Numbered from the stretch's first letter, positions 1-9,680 are shown. The stretch is DNA of 64,000 nucleotides from Paludibacterium sp. B53371 (GCF_018802765.1 NZ_CP069163.1:186001-250000), one strand, 5' to 3'. A program made the numbers and translations. Notes: generated by a model from the sequence alone, not told the origin.

Positions 1-1
1 T

Positions 2-223
2 GATCGCTCTCTGGATTTGTCGGGCCTGAACTGCCCCTTGCCCATCCTGCGCGCCAAGAAGGCGCTGGCCGATATGGCCAGTGGCAGTACCCTGGAGGTG
101 CTGGCCACCGATCCGGGCGCACCGGCGGATTTCGCCGCTTTCTGCCGCCAGACCGGCAACACCTTGCAGGTTTCCGAGACCACGGCCGAAGGCAAGTTCA
201 GGCTGATCCTGCAACGCAAATGA
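2..223 (+). CDS. tusA: TusA/SirA-family sulfur carrier protein, 5' end cut by window
   Basis: The visible 73 residues carry the TusA signature Leu-Asn-Cys-Pro-Leu-Pro near the left edge, followed by the usual small alpha/beta fold. The Cys would hold the persulfide passed on during tRNA thiolation or other sulfur-relay steps in the cytoplasm. The frame is open to the window edge (codon at 2-4), and a TTG at 17 is too far into the conserved strand to be the true start, so the gene begins outside the window. Its stop codon lies just ahead of pyrC. Family assignment is firm; the specific sulfur pathway served cannot be told from this fragment. Confidence 0.85.
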   Translation, partial: DRSLDLSGLNCPLPILRAKKALADMASGSTLEVLATDPGAPADFAAFCRQTGNTLQVSETTAEGKFRLILQRK

Positions 224-243
224 ACCACTCAGGAATCTCCCGC

Positions 244-1278
244 ATGCACACCCTGACCCTGACCCGCCCGGATGACTGGCATCTGCATGTGCGCGATGGC
301 GCCGTGCTGGCCGATGTGCTGCGCGATACCTGTCGCCAGATGGGGCGCGCCATCATCATGCCGAACCTGCGTCCGCCGGTGACCACCGTGGACGCCGCGC
401 GCCAGTACCGTGAGCGTATCCTGGCGGCCTGTCCGGCCGGCAGCCGCTTCGAGCCGCTGATGACGCTGTATCTGACGGAATCCACCAGCGCCGAAGAGGT
501 GCGCCTGGCGCGCGCCAGCGGTTTCGTGCATGGCATCAAGCTGTATCCTGCCGGCGCCACCACCAACTCCGATGCCGGGGTCAGAGCGGTCGAGCATGCC
601 ATGCCGGCGCTGGACGCCATGGCCGAGTGTGGTTTGCCGCTGCTGGTGCATGGCGAAGTGACCGATGGCGAGATCGATGTGTTCGACCGCGAGGCGGTTT
701 TCATCGAGCGCGTCATGATGCCGCTGCTGGCCAGATTGCCGTCTCTGCGCGTGGTGTTCGAACACATTACCACCAAGGACGCTGTCGACTTTGTGACCGA
801 AGGGGGCGACAACCTGGCTGCCACCCTGACGGCCCACCATCTGCTGATGAACCGCAATGCGCTGTTCGTCGGTGGTATCCGTCCGCATCACTATTGCCTG
901 CCGGTGCTCAAGCGTGAAGTACACCGACAGGCCTTGCTGCGGGCGGCAACATCCGGATCGAAGAAGTTTTTTCTCGGTACCGACAGTGCTCCGCATGCGC
1001 GGGGTGCCAAGGAAAGCGCCTGTGGCTGTGCCGGCATGTATACCGCCCACGCAGCCATCGAGTTGTATGCCGAGGCCTTCGACAGCGTGAATGCGCTGGA
1101 CAGACTGGAGGCGTTTGCCAGCTTCAACGGTCCGGATTTTTATCACTTGCCGCGCAACACCGACCAGATCACGCTGGAACGGAAGCCGCAGGCGGTGCCA
1201 GCCACACTGGCGTTTGGCAGTGAGGAACTGGTCCCCTTGCGGGCAGGCGAGACGCTCTCATGGACTATGGTGCCCTGA
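244..1278 (+). CDS. pyrC: Dihydroorotase (class II, PyrC type)
   Basis: Catalyses reversible cyclisation of carbamoyl aspartate to dihydroorotate in pyrimidine synthesis. The N-terminus has the metal-binding HxH in [10 protein letters not shown]. The lysine of HGIKLYPAG is the expected carbamylated bridging residue, and LLVHGEV, FEHITT and GTDSAPH supply the remaining metal and catalytic residues. Length is 344 residues from ATG 244, close to the E. coli enzyme. An in-frame ATG at 220 overlaps the tusA stop, but 244 has AGGA nine bases upstream and fits the family N-terminus better. It probably shares a transcript with tusA and perhaps pyk 32 bases downstream. Confidence 0.95.
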   Translation: MHTLTLTRPDDWHLHVRDGAVLADVLRDTCRQMGRAIIMPNLRPPVTTVDAARQYRERILAACPAGSRFEPLMTLYLTESTSAEEVRLARASGFVHGIKLYPAGATTNSDAGVRAVEHAMPALDAMAECGLPLLVHGEVTDGEIDVFDREAVFIERVMMPLLARLPSLRVVFEHITTKDAVDFVTEGGDNLAATLTAHHLLMNRNALFVGGIRPHHYCLPVLKREVHRQALLRAATSGSKKFFLGTDSAPHARGAKESACGCAGMYTAHAAIELYAEAFDSVNALDRLEAFASFNGPDFYHLPRNTDQITLERKPQAVPATLAFGSEELVPLRAGETLSWTMVP

Positions 1279-1310
1279 CAGGTACCCATTCGAACAGGTG
1301 AAACACAGAG

Positions 1311-2729
1311 ATGCGCAGACATCGCAAAGCCAAAATCGTTGCAACCCTGGGGCCGGCCAGTTCTGACCGCGCTACCATCCTGGCCCTGGCCAAAGCCGGT
1401 GCCGATGTGTTCCGGCTGAACTTCAGCCACGGTACTCATGAACAACACGCAGAACGCATGGCGGTCATCCGCAGTGTCGAAGCAGAAATTGATCGTCCGA
1501 TCGGTGTCCTGCTGGATCTGCAGGGGCCGAAGCTGCGGATTGCCACCTTCGCCACCGACAGCGTGCATCTGACCGCCGGGCAGACCTTCCGCCTGGATCA
1601 GTCGCTGGAGCCCGGCAGTGTCGAGCGTGTCGGTTTGCCACATCCGGAAATCTTCGCTGCGCTCAAGCCCGGCAGCGAACTGCTGCTGGACGATGGCCGC
1701 GTCAAGCTGGAAGTGGTCAAATGCAGCCCGACCGAAGCCGAGACCGTGGTACGCACAGCCGGTGATCTGTCTGATCGCAAGGGCGTGAACGTGCCCGGTG
1801 TGGTGCTGCCGCTGTCGCCGCTGACGGTCAAGGACCGGCAGGATCTGGACTTTGGCATGACCCTTGGCGTGGACTGGGTCGCCTTGTCCTTCGTGCAGCG
1901 CCCGGAAGATATCCTTGAGCTCAAGCAGCTGATCGATGGCCGTGCCCAGGTGATTGCCAAACTGGAGAAGCCGGCCGCCATCGAGCGGCTGGACGCCATT
2001 GTCGACGTGGCCGACGGCATCATGGTGGCGCGTGGTGATCTGGGCGTGGAAATGCCGCCGGAACAAGTCCCGCCGACGCAGCGTCGCATCCTGCGTGTCT
2101 GCCGCGCCAAGGGGACGCCGGTCATCGTGGCGACCCAGATGCTGGATTCGATGGTGCATGCTCCGGTACCGACCCGTGCCGAGGCCTCTGATGTGGCAAC
2201 GGCCATCTATGACGGCACCGATGCCGTGATGCTGTCGGCCGAATCGGCCTCCGGTGAATACCCGGTCGAGGCGGTGTCGATGATGGATCGCATCATTGCC
2301 CAGGTCGAGCGCGACCCGCTGCATCAGGCCATGCTGGATGCCTCGCACAGTGACCCGCGCAGCACGGCGCCGGATGCCATCAGTGCCGCGCTGCGCCAGA
2401 TCGCCCATACCCTGTCGCTGCCGGTGATGGTGACCTACAGCACCTCGGGCCATACCGCCTGGCGGGTAGCCCGCGAGCGACCGGAAGCGCCGATTCTGTG
2501 CGTGACGCCGCGTGTCGGGACTGCACGTCAGCTGGCGCTGTTGTGGGGGGTACATGCCGTGGTGACCAAGGATGCCGAGTCGGTTGACGAAATGACCGAT
2601 GCCGCATGCCGGCTGGCCAAGTCGCATGGTTTTGCCGAGCCGGGCCAGATGCTGGCGATCGCTGCCGGTTTGCCGTTTGGCACGCCAGGCGCTACCAACC
2701 TGCTGCGCATTGCCATGGTCGGCGCATGA
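1311..2729 (+). CDS. pyk: Pyruvate kinase
   Basis: Transfers phosphate from phosphoenolpyruvate to ADP in the last step of glycolysis. The 472-residue protein starts with the family motif KIVATLGPAS and the FRLNFSHG strand. The signature region VIAKLEKPAAIERLDAI contains the catalytic lysine, and RGDLGVEMP and ATQMLDSM follow, then a C-terminal allosteric-type domain. Length is normal for bacterial pyruvate kinase. It lies 32 bases after pyrC and is closed by a clear intrinsic terminator at 2756-2790. Whether it is the sole isozyme, and which effector it answers to, cannot be judged here. Confidence 0.95.
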   Translation: MRRHRKAKIVATLGPASSDRATILALAKAGADVFRLNFSHGTHEQHAERMAVIRSVEAEIDRPIGVLLDLQGPKLRIATFATDSVHLTAGQTFRLDQSLEPGSVERVGLPHPEIFAALKPGSELLLDDGRVKLEVVKCSPTEAETVVRTAGDLSDRKGVNVPGVVLPLSPLTVKDRQDLDFGMTLGVDWVALSFVQRPEDILELKQLIDGRAQVIAKLEKPAAIERLDAIVDVADGIMVARGDLGVEMPPEQVPPTQRRILRVCRAKGTPVIVATQMLDSMVHAPVPTRAEASDVATAIYDGTDAVMLSAESASGEYPVEAVSMMDRIIAQVERDPLHQAMLDASHSDPRSTAPDAISAALRQIAHTLSLPVMVTYSTSGHTAWRVARERPEAPILCVTPRVGTARQLALLWGVHAVVTKDAESVDEMTDAACRLAKSHGFAEPGQMLAIAAGLPFGTPGATNLLRIAMVGA

Positions 2730-2755
2730 CGTCCTGCTGACCTCTGGTGTCATCA

Positions 2756-2790
2756 AAAGCCCGCACATTGCAAAACGTGCGGGTTTTTTT
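2756..2790 (+). terminator. Intrinsic terminator after pyk
   Basis: A perfect 7-bp stem, CCCGCAC (2760-2766) with GTGCGGG (2777-2783), has a 10-base loop and is followed by seven Ts. It lies 30 bases past the pyk stop. Confidence 0.85.
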
Positions 2791-3306
2791 ATCCCTGAAC
2801 GGACGCTTAGCGGGCTGCTGACGGGCAGGTGCGGTCAGATGGGTACACCTTTGCATTGTCCAACAACAGGGTTGTTGGAGTGCCGGTCAGCAGTCATCCC
2901 AGGCCTTCTGGCCGGTGAAACAATATTGCGTTATTGGCTATAACCATAAATTTTGTGTCAATTGCATATCGGCATTCCACAGGGTTTTGGCGGCAGCGCC
3001 AGACAGCTTTTGGGCAAGAGTGTGCGATCTTGTGTGCAAATGATTCGCATTTTGGCGACAGCCTGTGCAACTGGCAGGCTTTTGCGACATCAAATGCCAA
3101 CTGGGTGCGGGTATGACAATGGCGTGGTTCGGGGTGGGGAAATTGTCTGTTATTCGATTTTTTTAAAATATCATGCTGATCAATGCTTGATGATATAAAA
3201 AGTGCAAGAGCATAATAGGCTCATCCGTGCGGTTCACGAAACCGGATCGGTAAAACCAAAAAGCAGCCTCATCGGCCGCACTCAGAAATACAGGAGAATA
3301 GACACA
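2791..3306 (+). other. Long non-coding leader region upstream of oppA
   Basis: About 515 bases between the pyk terminator and oppA hold no convincing gene: the short open frames lack ribosome sites and family features. The last 170 bases are AT-richer than the surroundings. A 13-bp inverted repeat ATCAA-TGC-TTGAT (3179-3191) abuts a TATAAA hexamer (3194-3199) that could be the -10 of the opp promoter, though no good -35 is visible. If transcription starts near 3206, the oppA mRNA has a leader of about 100 bases. The size would suit complex regulation or a small RNA, but no known RNA family is recognisable. Confidence 0.4.
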
Positions 3307-4920
3307 ATGAAACAGCAGAACATGCTGAGCGTTCTGGCGGCTTCCGTCGCCCTGGCGCTCGCTGTACCGGCCGCCCAGGCCGCCGTACCGGCTGGCGTCA
3401 AGCTGGCCGCCAATCAGGAACTGGTCCGTGGTAATGGCTCCGAAGTCGAGTCGCTGGATATCTCCCAGGTCGAATCGCAGCCGGCCATCAACGTGGCGGA
3501 TGACCTGTACGAAGGTCTGACCACCCGTGATGCACACAGCAAGATCCTGCCGGGCGTGGCCGAAAGCTGGAAGCAGACCAGCCCGACGACCTGGGTCTTC
3601 CACCTGCGCAAGAATGCCAAGTGGTCCAATGGCGATCCTGTGACTGCTGAAGATTTTGTCTATTCCTGGCAGCGTACCGTTGATCCGAAGACCGCCACCC
3701 AGTACGGCATCTTCTTCGAGTTCATCAAGAACGGTAAGGACATCATGTCCGGCAAGCAGCCGGTGTCCAATCTGGGCATCAAGGCCACCGATGCTCACAC
3801 CATTGAAATCACCACCGAAACGCCGACGGCTTTCCTGCCCGACATGCTGGCCAACCCGCAAATGGCTCCGCTGCACAAGGCTTCGTTCGTCAAGTTCGGC
3901 AAGGAATTCACCAAGCCGGGCAACCTGGTTTCCAACGGCGCCTATCGTCTGAAGGAATGGGTGGTCAACAGCCGTCTGGTACTGGAGAAGAACCCGAACT
4001 ACTGGGATGCCAAGAACGTCCACATCACCAAGGTCACCTACAACCCGACCGACAGTGAAGACGCCACCCTGAAGATGTTCCAGGCCGGTCAACTGGATAC
4101 CGTTCTGCGCGCACCGACCGGCATGTATCAGAAGCTGCTGAGCACCATGCCGAAGGAAGTGAAGACCAACAAGCTGCTGGCACTCTACTACTACAGCTTC
4201 AATAACGCCGATCCGGTCCTCAAGGACAAGCGCGTGCGTCAGGCCCTGTCCATGGTGGTTGACCGTGACATCCTGACCAAGAAGGTGCTGGGCGAAGGCC
4301 AGGTACCTGCTTATGGTCTGACGGTTGCCGGTACCAATGGCGCCAACGTCACTGCCTATGACTGGAGCAAGTGGCCGATGGCCAAGCGTGTGGACGAAGC
4401 CAAGAAGCTGCTGACCGCTGCCGGCTATGGCCCGAACCATCCGCTGAACCTGAAGCTGTCGTACAACACCTCGGAAGCGCACAAGAAGGTCGCGTTGTTC
4501 CTGTCCAGCGAGTGGAAGACCAAGCTGGGTGTGACGACCTCGATGGAAAACCAGGAGTTCAAGGTATTCCTCAAGACCCGTCACGACGGTGCCTATCAGG
4601 TTGCCCGTAACGGCTGGACCGTTGACTACAACGACGCCACCTCCTTCCTCGACCTGATCCGTTGCGGTTCGGACCAGAACGACCTGAAGTATTGCAGCAA
4701 GAAGGTGGACGCACTGATCACCCAGGGCAAGGAAACCATCGACGCTGCCAAGCGCACTGCCTTGCTGACCCAGGCAGCCAAGACGGCCATGGATGACTAT
4801 CCGATGATGCCGCTGTATCAGTACACCAACCCGTATCTGGTGAAGACCAAGGTCGGTGGCTGGAACATCCCCAATCCGACGGATCATTACAAGACCCAGT
4901 TCCTGTATATCCAGCAGTAA
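3307..4920 (+). CDS. oppA: Periplasmic oligopeptide-binding protein (OppA/MppA family)
   Basis: Binds oligopeptides in the periplasm and delivers them to the OppBC channel. The 537-residue protein has a Sec signal peptide with AQA cleavage near residue 24. It then shows family-5 solute-binding features: the YEGL segment, a VFHLRKNAKWSNGDPVTAEDF region near residue 100, and a C-terminal region typical of OppA. The start at 3307 is set by the signal peptide and by AGGAG about ten bases upstream; longer in-frame starts lack both. It is the first gene of oppABCDF and is followed by a strong hairpin, consistent with more binding protein than permease being made. Confidence 0.93.
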   Translation: MKQQNMLSVLAASVALALAVPAAQAAVPAGVKLAANQELVRGNGSEVESLDISQVESQPAINVADDLYEGLTTRDAHSKILPGVAESWKQTSPTTWVFHLRKNAKWSNGDPVTAEDFVYSWQRTVDPKTATQYGIFFEFIKNGKDIMSGKQPVSNLGIKATDAHTIEITTETPTAFLPDMLANPQMAPLHKASFVKFGKEFTKPGNLVSNGAYRLKEWVVNSRLVLEKNPNYWDAKNVHITKVTYNPTDSEDATLKMFQAGQLDTVLRAPTGMYQKLLSTMPKEVKTNKLLALYYYSFNNADPVLKDKRVRQALSMVVDRDILTKKVLGEGQVPAYGLTVAGTNGANVTAYDWSKWPMAKRVDEAKKLLTAAGYGPNHPLNLKLSYNTSEAHKKVALFLSSEWKTKLGVTTSMENQEFKVFLKTRHDGAYQVARNGWTVDYNDATSFLDLIRCGSDQNDLKYCSKKVDALITQGKETIDAAKRTALLTQAAKTAMDDYPMMPLYQYTNPYLVKTKVGGWNIPNPTDHYKTQFLYIQQ

Positions 4921-4943
4921 TCAGCAGTCAGACTGCCTGTATT

Positions 4944-4973
4944 CCCGCCCGGAGCGATTCCGGGCGGGTTTTT
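4944..4973 (+). terminator. Strong hairpin between oppA and oppB
   Basis: A perfect 10-bp stem CCCGCCCGGA (4944-4953) / TCCGGGCGGG (4959-4968) with a 5-base loop is followed by five Ts. Being inside the operon it probably acts as a partial terminator or 3' stabiliser for the oppA message. Confidence 0.85.
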
Positions 4974-5040
4974 GCCACGCGCGTTGATTCCATCGGCGTT
5001 TCAAACGTGTTGTGAGGATCTGAGTCGGAGTTATTGATCC

Positions 5041-5958
5041 ATGTTGTCTTATACCTTCAAACGCATTTTGGGTGCGATTCCGACCGTGTTCGTCGTGATC
5101 ACGGTCTGTTTTGTCATGCTGCAACTGACGCCGGGCGGTCCGTTCGACCGCGAACGCAAGGTGTCGCCCGAGGTGCTGGCCAATCTGCAGGCCAAGTACC
5201 ATCTGAACGAGCCGGTCTACAAGCAGTTCGGCTACTACCTGAACAACCTGCTGCACGGGGATCTGGGCGCCTCTTTCCGCTATGCGGACTGGTCGGTCAA
5301 TACCCTGGTGGCCCAGGCCTTGCCCTATTCGATCACGGTCGGTGGTGTGGCGATGGTCCTGTCGCTGGTGATTGGCGTCTTGCTGGGGATTACCGCTGCG
5401 CTCAAGCAGAACAGCATCATCGATTATTTCGTGATGTTCCTGGGTAACTTCGGCAGTGCCGTCCCGTCGTTCATCATCGGGCCGGTGATGATTCTGATTT
5501 TCTGCATCTGGTCCAAACTGCTGCCCTTTGGCCAGTTTGACCTGACCCTGGCCTATCTGGCGCTGCCGGTGGCCTTGCTCACCATCATCAACGTGTCCAC
5601 GCTGGGCCGGATGATGCGCGGCAGCCTGATCGAAGTGCTGCACAGCAACTTCATCCGCACGGCGAAAGCCAAGGGCCTGCCGATGCGCGTCATCATCATG
5701 CGCCATGCGCTCAAACCGGCCTTGCTGCCGATCGTGACCGTACTTGGCCCGCTGGCCGTCAGCTCGATTGCACAGGCCGTGGTGACGGAAACCATGTTCT
5801 CCATTCCCGGTCTGGGTCGCCTGCTGGTCAATGGCGCCATCAACCGTGATTACACGCTGGTGCTCGGCCTGGTGACCCTGGTGGCGATTCTGACGGTCTT
5901 GTTCAACCTGATGGTCGACATTGTGTACGCGATGCTCGATCCACGTATCCGTTACTGA
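5041..5958 (+). CDS. oppB: Oligopeptide ABC transporter permease OppB
   Basis: One of two inner-membrane permease subunits forming the peptide channel. The 305-residue protein begins with a membrane segment (FKRILGAIPTVFVVITVCF), has the N-terminal conserved loop TPGGPFDRE, and contains several further membrane helices. The EAA loop contacting the ATPases is seen around IRTAKAKGLPMRVIIMRHAL (near residue 205). A GGAG lies about nine bases before the ATG. It follows the oppA-oppB hairpin and is 18 bases ahead of oppC. Confidence 0.93.
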   Translation: MLSYTFKRILGAIPTVFVVITVCFVMLQLTPGGPFDRERKVSPEVLANLQAKYHLNEPVYKQFGYYLNNLLHGDLGASFRYADWSVNTLVAQALPYSITVGGVAMVLSLVIGVLLGITAALKQNSIIDYFVMFLGNFGSAVPSFIIGPVMILIFCIWSKLLPFGQFDLTLAYLALPVALLTIINVSTLGRMMRGSLIEVLHSNFIRTAKAKGLPMRVIIMRHALKPALLPIVTVLGPLAVSSIAQAVVTETMFSIPGLGRLLVNGAINRDYTLVLGLVTLVAILTVLFNLMVDIVYAMLDPRIRY

Positions 5959-5976
5959 CCTCAGGAGATTCAAGAT

Positions 5977-6897
5977 ATGTTTAGCAAAGCCAAGCGTCAG
6001 GAAATGACGCAAACCCTGGAGTCGGCACTGGATGTGGCCGTGGTGGAAGGCCGCAGCCCATGGAAGGATGCCCGGCTGCGTTTCATGAAGAACCATGCTG
6101 CCGTGGTCAGTCTGATGCTGCTGATCCTGATCGGTCTGCTGGTGACGGTGGGCCCCTGGGTCTTGCCGAATGCCTTTGACGCACAGGACTGGTCGGCTGG
6201 TCAGCCTTTCGGACCGACGCTGGAAAACTGGCATCTGTTCGGCTCGGACGATCAGATGCGCGATCTGCTGGTGCGTGTTCTGGTCGGCGGCCGTATTACC
6301 TTCATGGTCGGCATTCTCGGCTCCTTCGTGGCCGTGGTGATCGGTGTCGCCTGGGGGGCCATCGCCGGCTTCGTCGGCGGCAAGGTCGATGCAGTGATGA
6401 TGCGTTTCGTTGACGTGATGTATGCGCTGCCCTTCATGCTGTTCGCCATTTTGCTGATGACCTTCTTCGGTCGCAGTCTGGTGCAGATGTTCATTGCCCT
6501 GGGGGCGATTTCCTGGCTCGACATGGCGCGTATCGTGCGTGGCCAGACCTTGTCGCTGAAGTCGAAAGAGTTCATCGAAGCGGCACACGCCATCGGCGTT
6601 TCCCGCTGGGCCATCATCTTCCGCCACATCGTGCCCAACCTGCTGGGCGTGGTGGTGGTCTACGCCACGGTCACCATCCCGAACGTGATCCTGACCGAGT
6701 CGGTACTGTCCTTCCTCGGCCTGGGCGTGCAGGAACCGATGACCAGTTGGGGGGTTTTGGTGCAGAACGGTGCTCAGTACATGGATTCGGCCTTGTGGAT
6801 GCTGGCTTTCCCGGCCTCCTTCCTGATGGTCACCCTGTATTGCGCCAATTATGTTGGTGATGGTCTGCGCGACGCGCTCGACCCGAAAGACCGTTGA
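5977..6897 (+). CDS. oppC: Oligopeptide ABC transporter permease OppC
   Basis: Second permease subunit, 306 residues. A cytoplasmic N-terminal stretch of about 40 residues precedes the first membrane helix (AVVSLMLLILIGLLVTVGPW), as is usual for OppC/DppC. The EAA loop is near residue 205 (FIEAAHAIGVSRWAIIFRHI), followed by a C-terminal helix and the FLGLGVQEP segment typical of the family. AGGAG lies ahead of the ATG. It is tightly spaced between oppB and oppD. Confidence 0.93.
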   Translation: MFSKAKRQEMTQTLESALDVAVVEGRSPWKDARLRFMKNHAAVVSLMLLILIGLLVTVGPWVLPNAFDAQDWSAGQPFGPTLENWHLFGSDDQMRDLLVRVLVGGRITFMVGILGSFVAVVIGVAWGAIAGFVGGKVDAVMMRFVDVMYALPFMLFAILLMTFFGRSLVQMFIALGAISWLDMARIVRGQTLSLKSKEFIEAAHAIGVSRWAIIFRHIVPNLLGVVVVYATVTIPNVILTESVLSFLGLGVQEPMTSWGVLVQNGAQYMDSALWMLAFPASFLMVTLYCANYVGDGLRDALDPKDR

Positions 6898-6911
6898 GCG
6901 GAGGACAGACA

Positions 6912-7910
6912 ATGGCATTGTTACAAGTGAAAGACCTCGGCGTGCGTTTCAGCACGCACGATGGCATGGTTCACGCCGTCAACGGTGTGAGTTTCAACCT
7001 GGAGCGCGGCCAGACCATGGGGATTGTCGGTGAGTCTGGCTCGGGCAAGAGCCAGTCGGTACTGGCGATGATGGGCTTGCTGGCGCGCAATGGTCAGACT
7101 TCGGGCGAGGCGCTTTATCAGGGCAAGAATCTGCTGACCATGCCGGCCCATGAACTGAACAAGATTCGTGGCGACCGTCTGTCGATGATCTTCCAGGACC
7201 CGATGACCTCGCTGAATCCTTACCTGACCATCGAGCGCCAGATGACCGAAGTGCTGGAACTGCACAAGGGCATGGATCGCAAGAGCGCCAAGGCGCGCGC
7301 GATCCAGCTGCTTGATGCGGTCCGTATTCCGGATGCCAAGCGTCGGGTGGACATGTACCCGCATGAATTCTCCGGCGGCATGCGTCAGCGGGTGATGATT
7401 GCCATGGCCCTGTTGTGCGAACCGGAAATCCTGATCGCCGACGAGCCGACCACTGCGCTGGACGTGACTGTCCAGGCACAGATCCTCACCCTGCTCAAAG
7501 AGCTGCAGCGAGACTTTGGCACCGCCATTATCATGATTACGCACGATCTGGGGGTGGTTGCCGGCTTGTGTGATCAGGTCATGGTGATGTACGGCGGTCG
7601 TGTCATGGAGTATGCCTACTCCGACAGTATTTTCTATTCGCCGAGCCATCCTTACACCATCGGTCTGCTGGGTGCGCTGCCGCGCATGGACGAAGATGGC
7701 AGTGAACTGGTGAGCATTCCGGGCAACCCGCCCAACCTGGCCAATATGCCCAAGGGCTGTCCGTTTGCCGAACGCTGCACACATGCGACCAGCCAGTGCG
7801 CCAGCGAGGTGCCTGTCCTGGTGTCGAACGAGGACGATACCGTGCGTCGTGCCTGCCATGTGCCAGCCAGCCAGTTGATCAATATGAACAAGGAGGCGGC
7901 TCATGTCTGA
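6912..7910 (+). CDS. oppD: Oligopeptide ABC transporter ATPase OppD
   Basis: Cytoplasmic ATPase that powers the importer together with OppF. The 332-residue protein has Walker A GESGSGKS near residue 42, the signature FSGGMRQRV, Walker [12 protein letters not shown] and the switch histidine in MITHDLGVV. The C-terminal oligopeptide-transporter extension contains the cysteine cluster [15 protein letters not shown], which in some family members binds an iron-sulfur cluster. ATG 6912 is preceded by GGAGG; an upstream in-frame start at 6894 overlaps oppC and is unlikely. The 3' end overlaps oppF by eight bases, implying translational coupling. Confidence 0.93.
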   Translation: MALLQVKDLGVRFSTHDGMVHAVNGVSFNLERGQTMGIVGESGSGKSQSVLAMMGLLARNGQTSGEALYQGKNLLTMPAHELNKIRGDRLSMIFQDPMTSLNPYLTIERQMTEVLELHKGMDRKSAKARAIQLLDAVRIPDAKRRVDMYPHEFSGGMRQRVMIAMALLCEPEILIADEPTTALDVTVQAQILTLLKELQRDFGTAIIMITHDLGVVAGLCDQVMVMYGGRVMEYAYSDSIFYSPSHPYTIGLLGALPRMDEDGSELVSIPGNPPNLANMPKGCPFAERCTHATSQCASEVPVLVSNEDDTVRRACHVPASQLINMNKEAAHV

Positions 7911-8895
7911 ATCCAAACAGCCGATCCTGTCGGTACGTAATGTCAAAGTGCACTTCAAGGTGACTGGCGGCGAGAAGGCCTGGCCCTGGACGCCCAAGAA
8001 GACCCTCAAGGCAGTCGACGGTGTGTCGTTCGATCTGTATGCCGGCGAAACCCTCGGAGTGGTGGGCGAGTCGGGTTGCGGCAAGTCGACGCTGTCGCGT
8101 GCCATCCTCAACCTGATCCCGGCCACGGATGGCGAAATCGTCTGGATGGGCAAGGATCTGCGCAAGGGGGGCAGCAGTGACTGGCATCGGGTCCGCCGCG
8201 ACATCCAGATGATCTTCCAGGATCCGCTGGCCTCGCTCGACCCGCGCATGACCGTGGCGCAGATCATTGCCGAGCCGCTGCGTACGCACCGTCCGGAACT
8301 GTCTGACAAAGAGGTGAAGGATCGTGTGCGCAAGATGATGAAGCGCGTCGGTCTGACCGAACAGCAAATCAACCGTTACCCGCACGAGTTTTCCGGTGGT
8401 CAGTGTCAGCGTATCGGGATTGCCCGTGCGCTGATTCTGGAGCCGAAGCTGATCATCTGCGACGAGCCGGTCTCGGCACTGGATGTGTCGATTCAGGCGC
8501 AGATCATCAATCTGCTCAAGGAATTGCAGCGGGAGATGGGTCTGGCGCTGATCTTCATCGCGCACGATCTGGCGGTGGTCAAGCACATCTCCGACCGCAT
8601 CCTGGTGATGTATCTGGGCCGTGAAATGGAACTGGCCAACAAGCATGCGCTGTACGATAGCCCGACGCATCCGTACACCCGGGCTCTGTTGTCGGCGATT
8701 CCCTTCCCCGATCCGGAGCGTGAGCGTAACAAGACCATCCAGATTCTGAATGGCGACTTGCCCTCACCGATCAACCCGCCGTCCGGCTGCGTGTTCCGTA
8801 CCCGTTGTCCGCAAGCCGAAGCACGTTGCGCCAGCGAAATGCCCAAGCTGCACTCGGTCACCGGCGAGACGCAGTGCTCCTGCCTGCTGGTCTGA
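7903..8895 (+). CDS. oppF: Oligopeptide ABC transporter ATPase OppF
   Basis: Second ATPase subunit, 330 residues. Walker A GESGCGKST, signature FSGGQCQRIGIARAL (the Cys in the signature also occurs in E. coli OppF), Walker B LIICDEPVSALD and IAHDLAVVKHI are all present. The C-terminal domain again has clustered cysteines (GCVFRTRCPQAEARC). AAGGAGG lies upstream of the ATG inside the end of oppD. The gene closes the operon, followed by a strong terminator at 8915-8949. Confidence 0.94.
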   Translation: MSESKQPILSVRNVKVHFKVTGGEKAWPWTPKKTLKAVDGVSFDLYAGETLGVVGESGCGKSTLSRAILNLIPATDGEIVWMGKDLRKGGSSDWHRVRRDIQMIFQDPLASLDPRMTVAQIIAEPLRTHRPELSDKEVKDRVRKMMKRVGLTEQQINRYPHEFSGGQCQRIGIARALILEPKLIICDEPVSALDVSIQAQIINLLKELQREMGLALIFIAHDLAVVKHISDRILVMYLGREMELANKHALYDSPTHPYTRALLSAIPFPDPERERNKTIQILNGDLPSPINPPSGCVFRTRCPQAEARCASEMPKLHSVTGETQCSCLLV

Positions 8896-8914
8896 GCACC
8901 TCTGCGAGTAGAAG

Positions 8915-8949
8915 AAAAAGGCGCTGCCAGTCTGGCAGCGCCTTTTTTT
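8915..8949. terminator. Bidirectional terminator between oppF and the convergent secreted-protein gene
   Basis: A 10-bp perfect stem GGCGCTGCCA (8920-8929) / TGGCAGCGCC (8933-8942) with a 3-base loop is flanked by A5 on the left and T7 on the right, so it can stop transcription from both sides. The same GGCGCTGCC core recurs at 54870 and 56835. Confidence 0.9.
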
Positions 8950-9012
8950 GTTCACGGTATCCTTCGAGTTGTCGGGGCGAATAGAGACGTGCCCCGGGCT
9001 CGACTGTCAGGC

Positions 9013-9537
9013 TTATTTGGCGGCCGATGCGTCCTTGGGAGGATCTTCGCTATCCAGTTCGTACGTCGGGTCCTTCACCCACTCCACCATATCTTCGGCA
9101 ATCTGCTTGCTGCAGCGGCGCAGGATGTCACAGGTTCCCTTGAACGCAGCGAAGGCGCCACCGGTCGACCAGCGGGTCAACTTGCCCTCGCGGGTGAGCT
9201 TGCCGTTTTCAAGCAGCTGAGGCTTCACCGTGATGGCTTTCGGCCCGGTCCAGCCGCCGCCACCGACACCCATGACGAAGGAAATACGCAGGCGCAGGAC
9301 GGTCTGCTGACTCTGATCGGCCTTGGCATCGATGGTGCCTGTACCGCCATGATCGTCTGCCAGCGCCGCCCCGACGTCCTTGGCCAGCATGTCTTCGATC
9401 TTGCATTCCGCCTTGACCGAGTCAACCACCCCGGCATCGTCGGTGTAACGCACCGGCGTTTCCAGCAAAGCCCCGGCAGCCTGACTTTGCTGTGCCAGTA
9501 AGAGTGCCAGCACGCAAGGGAACAGTATTTTTTTCAT
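9013..9537 (-). CDS. Secreted protein of unknown function
   Basis: A 174-residue protein with a clear Sec signal peptide (MKKILFPCVLALLLAQQSQA, cleavage likely after QSQA). The mature part has three cysteines (AECKIEDM, GTCDILRRC), a glycine-rich stretch GVGGGGWTGP in the middle, and a charged C-terminus. I recognise no family. The start at the MKK ATG is chosen because the signal peptide begins there; an upstream in-frame ATG would prefix it with twelve residues that do not suit a signal peptide. It is transcribed alone toward the oppF terminator. An envelope or periplasmic role is likely, but no biochemical function can be inferred. Confidence 0.7.
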   Translation of the reverse strand: MKKILFPCVLALLLAQQSQAAGALLETPVRYTDDAGVVDSVKAECKIEDMLAKDVGAALADDHGGTGTIDAKADQSQQTVLRLRISFVMGVGGGGWTGPKAITVKPQLLENGKLTREGKLTRWSTGGAFAAFKGTCDILRRCSKQIAEDMVEWVKDPTYELDSEDPPKDASAAK

Positions 9538-9680
9538 TGTATTTCCAAGCAAAAGTGAAGGAATCGCCATCATATTACATCAATATATCTTTATATGAAA
9601 TAAATGGCCATGACAAAAGAATTACCTTTTGCTGCGGAAAATTGCCATGAAGCATGCAGGGGAGAGGGCGGGGGGGAGTG

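Noticed and set aside
2953-3198. Short open frame in the oppA upstream gap
   Set aside because: Composition is not protein-like, it lacks a ribosome site, and no family is recognised.
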